NCBI GenBank assembly: GCA_021781315.1
Contig: JAJXXB010000154.1
Location: forward strand, 1-6,508
Direction of reading: 5' to 3'
Length of the DNA: 6,508 nt
Source of the DNA: Actinomycetes bacterium
GTDB taxonomy: Bacteria; Actinomycetota; Acidimicrobiia; Acidimicrobiales; RAAP-2
Positions 6,475-6,508 of this stretch are shown here, in pieces (the first letter of the stretch is position 1; each line of letters begins with the position of its first letter). The notes beneath the pieces were generated by a model. The model did no database searches, had not been told where the DNA came from, and saw only the letters and a list, made by a program, of their open reading frames with translations. Both the position numbers and the translations under genes were made by a program.

Positions 6475-6508
6475 TCGTACTAGTTGCGCACCGGGTCGCG
6501 ACGGATCA

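Larger units (their letters stand above)
6373..6508. other. Intergenic region at the right edge, no supported gene
   Basis: 136 bases upstream of the FUSC gene. They hold its candidate -10 box, a CACGTG palindrome within GCGCACGTGTGG near 6416-6421, a weak plus-strand -10-like TAAACT (6398-6403), and the nested inverted repeat at 6429-6474. Two frames stay open to the edge, one per strand, but neither encodes anything recognisable. The next gene must lie outside the window. Confidence 0.5.

Noticed and set aside
6375..6508. Plus-strand frame open from a GTG at 6375 to the right edge
   Set aside because: It lacks a ribosome binding site and a recognisable product, begins almost on top of the FUSC start and runs through the nested inverted repeat. 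It is too short to support.
6397..6508. Minus-strand frame open from the right edge to a stop at 6397-6399, a possible 3' end of an upstream gene
   Set aside because: About 36 codons with no recognisable motif, and it would translate through the nested dyad. More sequence to the right would settle it.

Overview
This is a high-G+C bacterial window with actinobacterial character: dense coding, GTG and TTG starts, and several starts without a Shine-Dalgarno sequence but with a -10-like box just upstream. The mix of a mycobacterial/acidimicrobial-style Cfa methyltransferase, an AidB-like acyl-CoA dehydrogenase and a ferric-reductase-like flavocytochrome would fit the class Acidimicrobiia. That placement is an inference from protein style, not a measured result.

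The window holds four protein genes. (1) Positions 1-1063, minus strand: a ferric-reductase-like transmembrane flavocytochrome whose C-terminus runs off the left edge. (2) 1141-2505, minus strand: a cyclopropane-fatty-acid / methyl-branched fatty-acid synthase (Cfa family), starting at a TTG behind a clear AGGAG. (3) 2563-4212, plus strand: a large AidB-like acyl-CoA dehydrogenase, divergent from cfa across a 57-base gap that can carry two overlapping sigma70-type promoters. (4) 4213-6372, minus strand: a two-module FUSC-family membrane protein, convergent with the dehydrogenase with no gap at all. The two TGA stops abut inside a perfect 20-bp palindrome. The last 136 bases (6373-6508) hold the likely FUSC promoter, a nested inverted repeat and no gene I can support.

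Genes 1-3 suggest a small membrane-lipid and redox neighbourhood. Cfa modifies unsaturated phospholipid acyl chains in place, the dehydrogenase acts on acyl-CoAs or a related flavin substrate, and the flavocytochrome passes electrons from NAD(P)H across the membrane through FAD and two hemes. A functional link among them is inferred only from adjacency. FUSC proteins are membrane proteins associated with export of aromatic or other organic acids, and nothing ties this one to the lipid genes.

I found no CRISPR array, insertion sequence, integrase, tRNA, rRNA or recognisable riboswitch. The window looks like ordinary chromosomal sequence rather than a mobile or defence island. I did not find a clearly new biological system. 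The points most worth a second look are the stop-to-stop palindrome, the nested dyad near the right edge and the interlocked divergent promoters.
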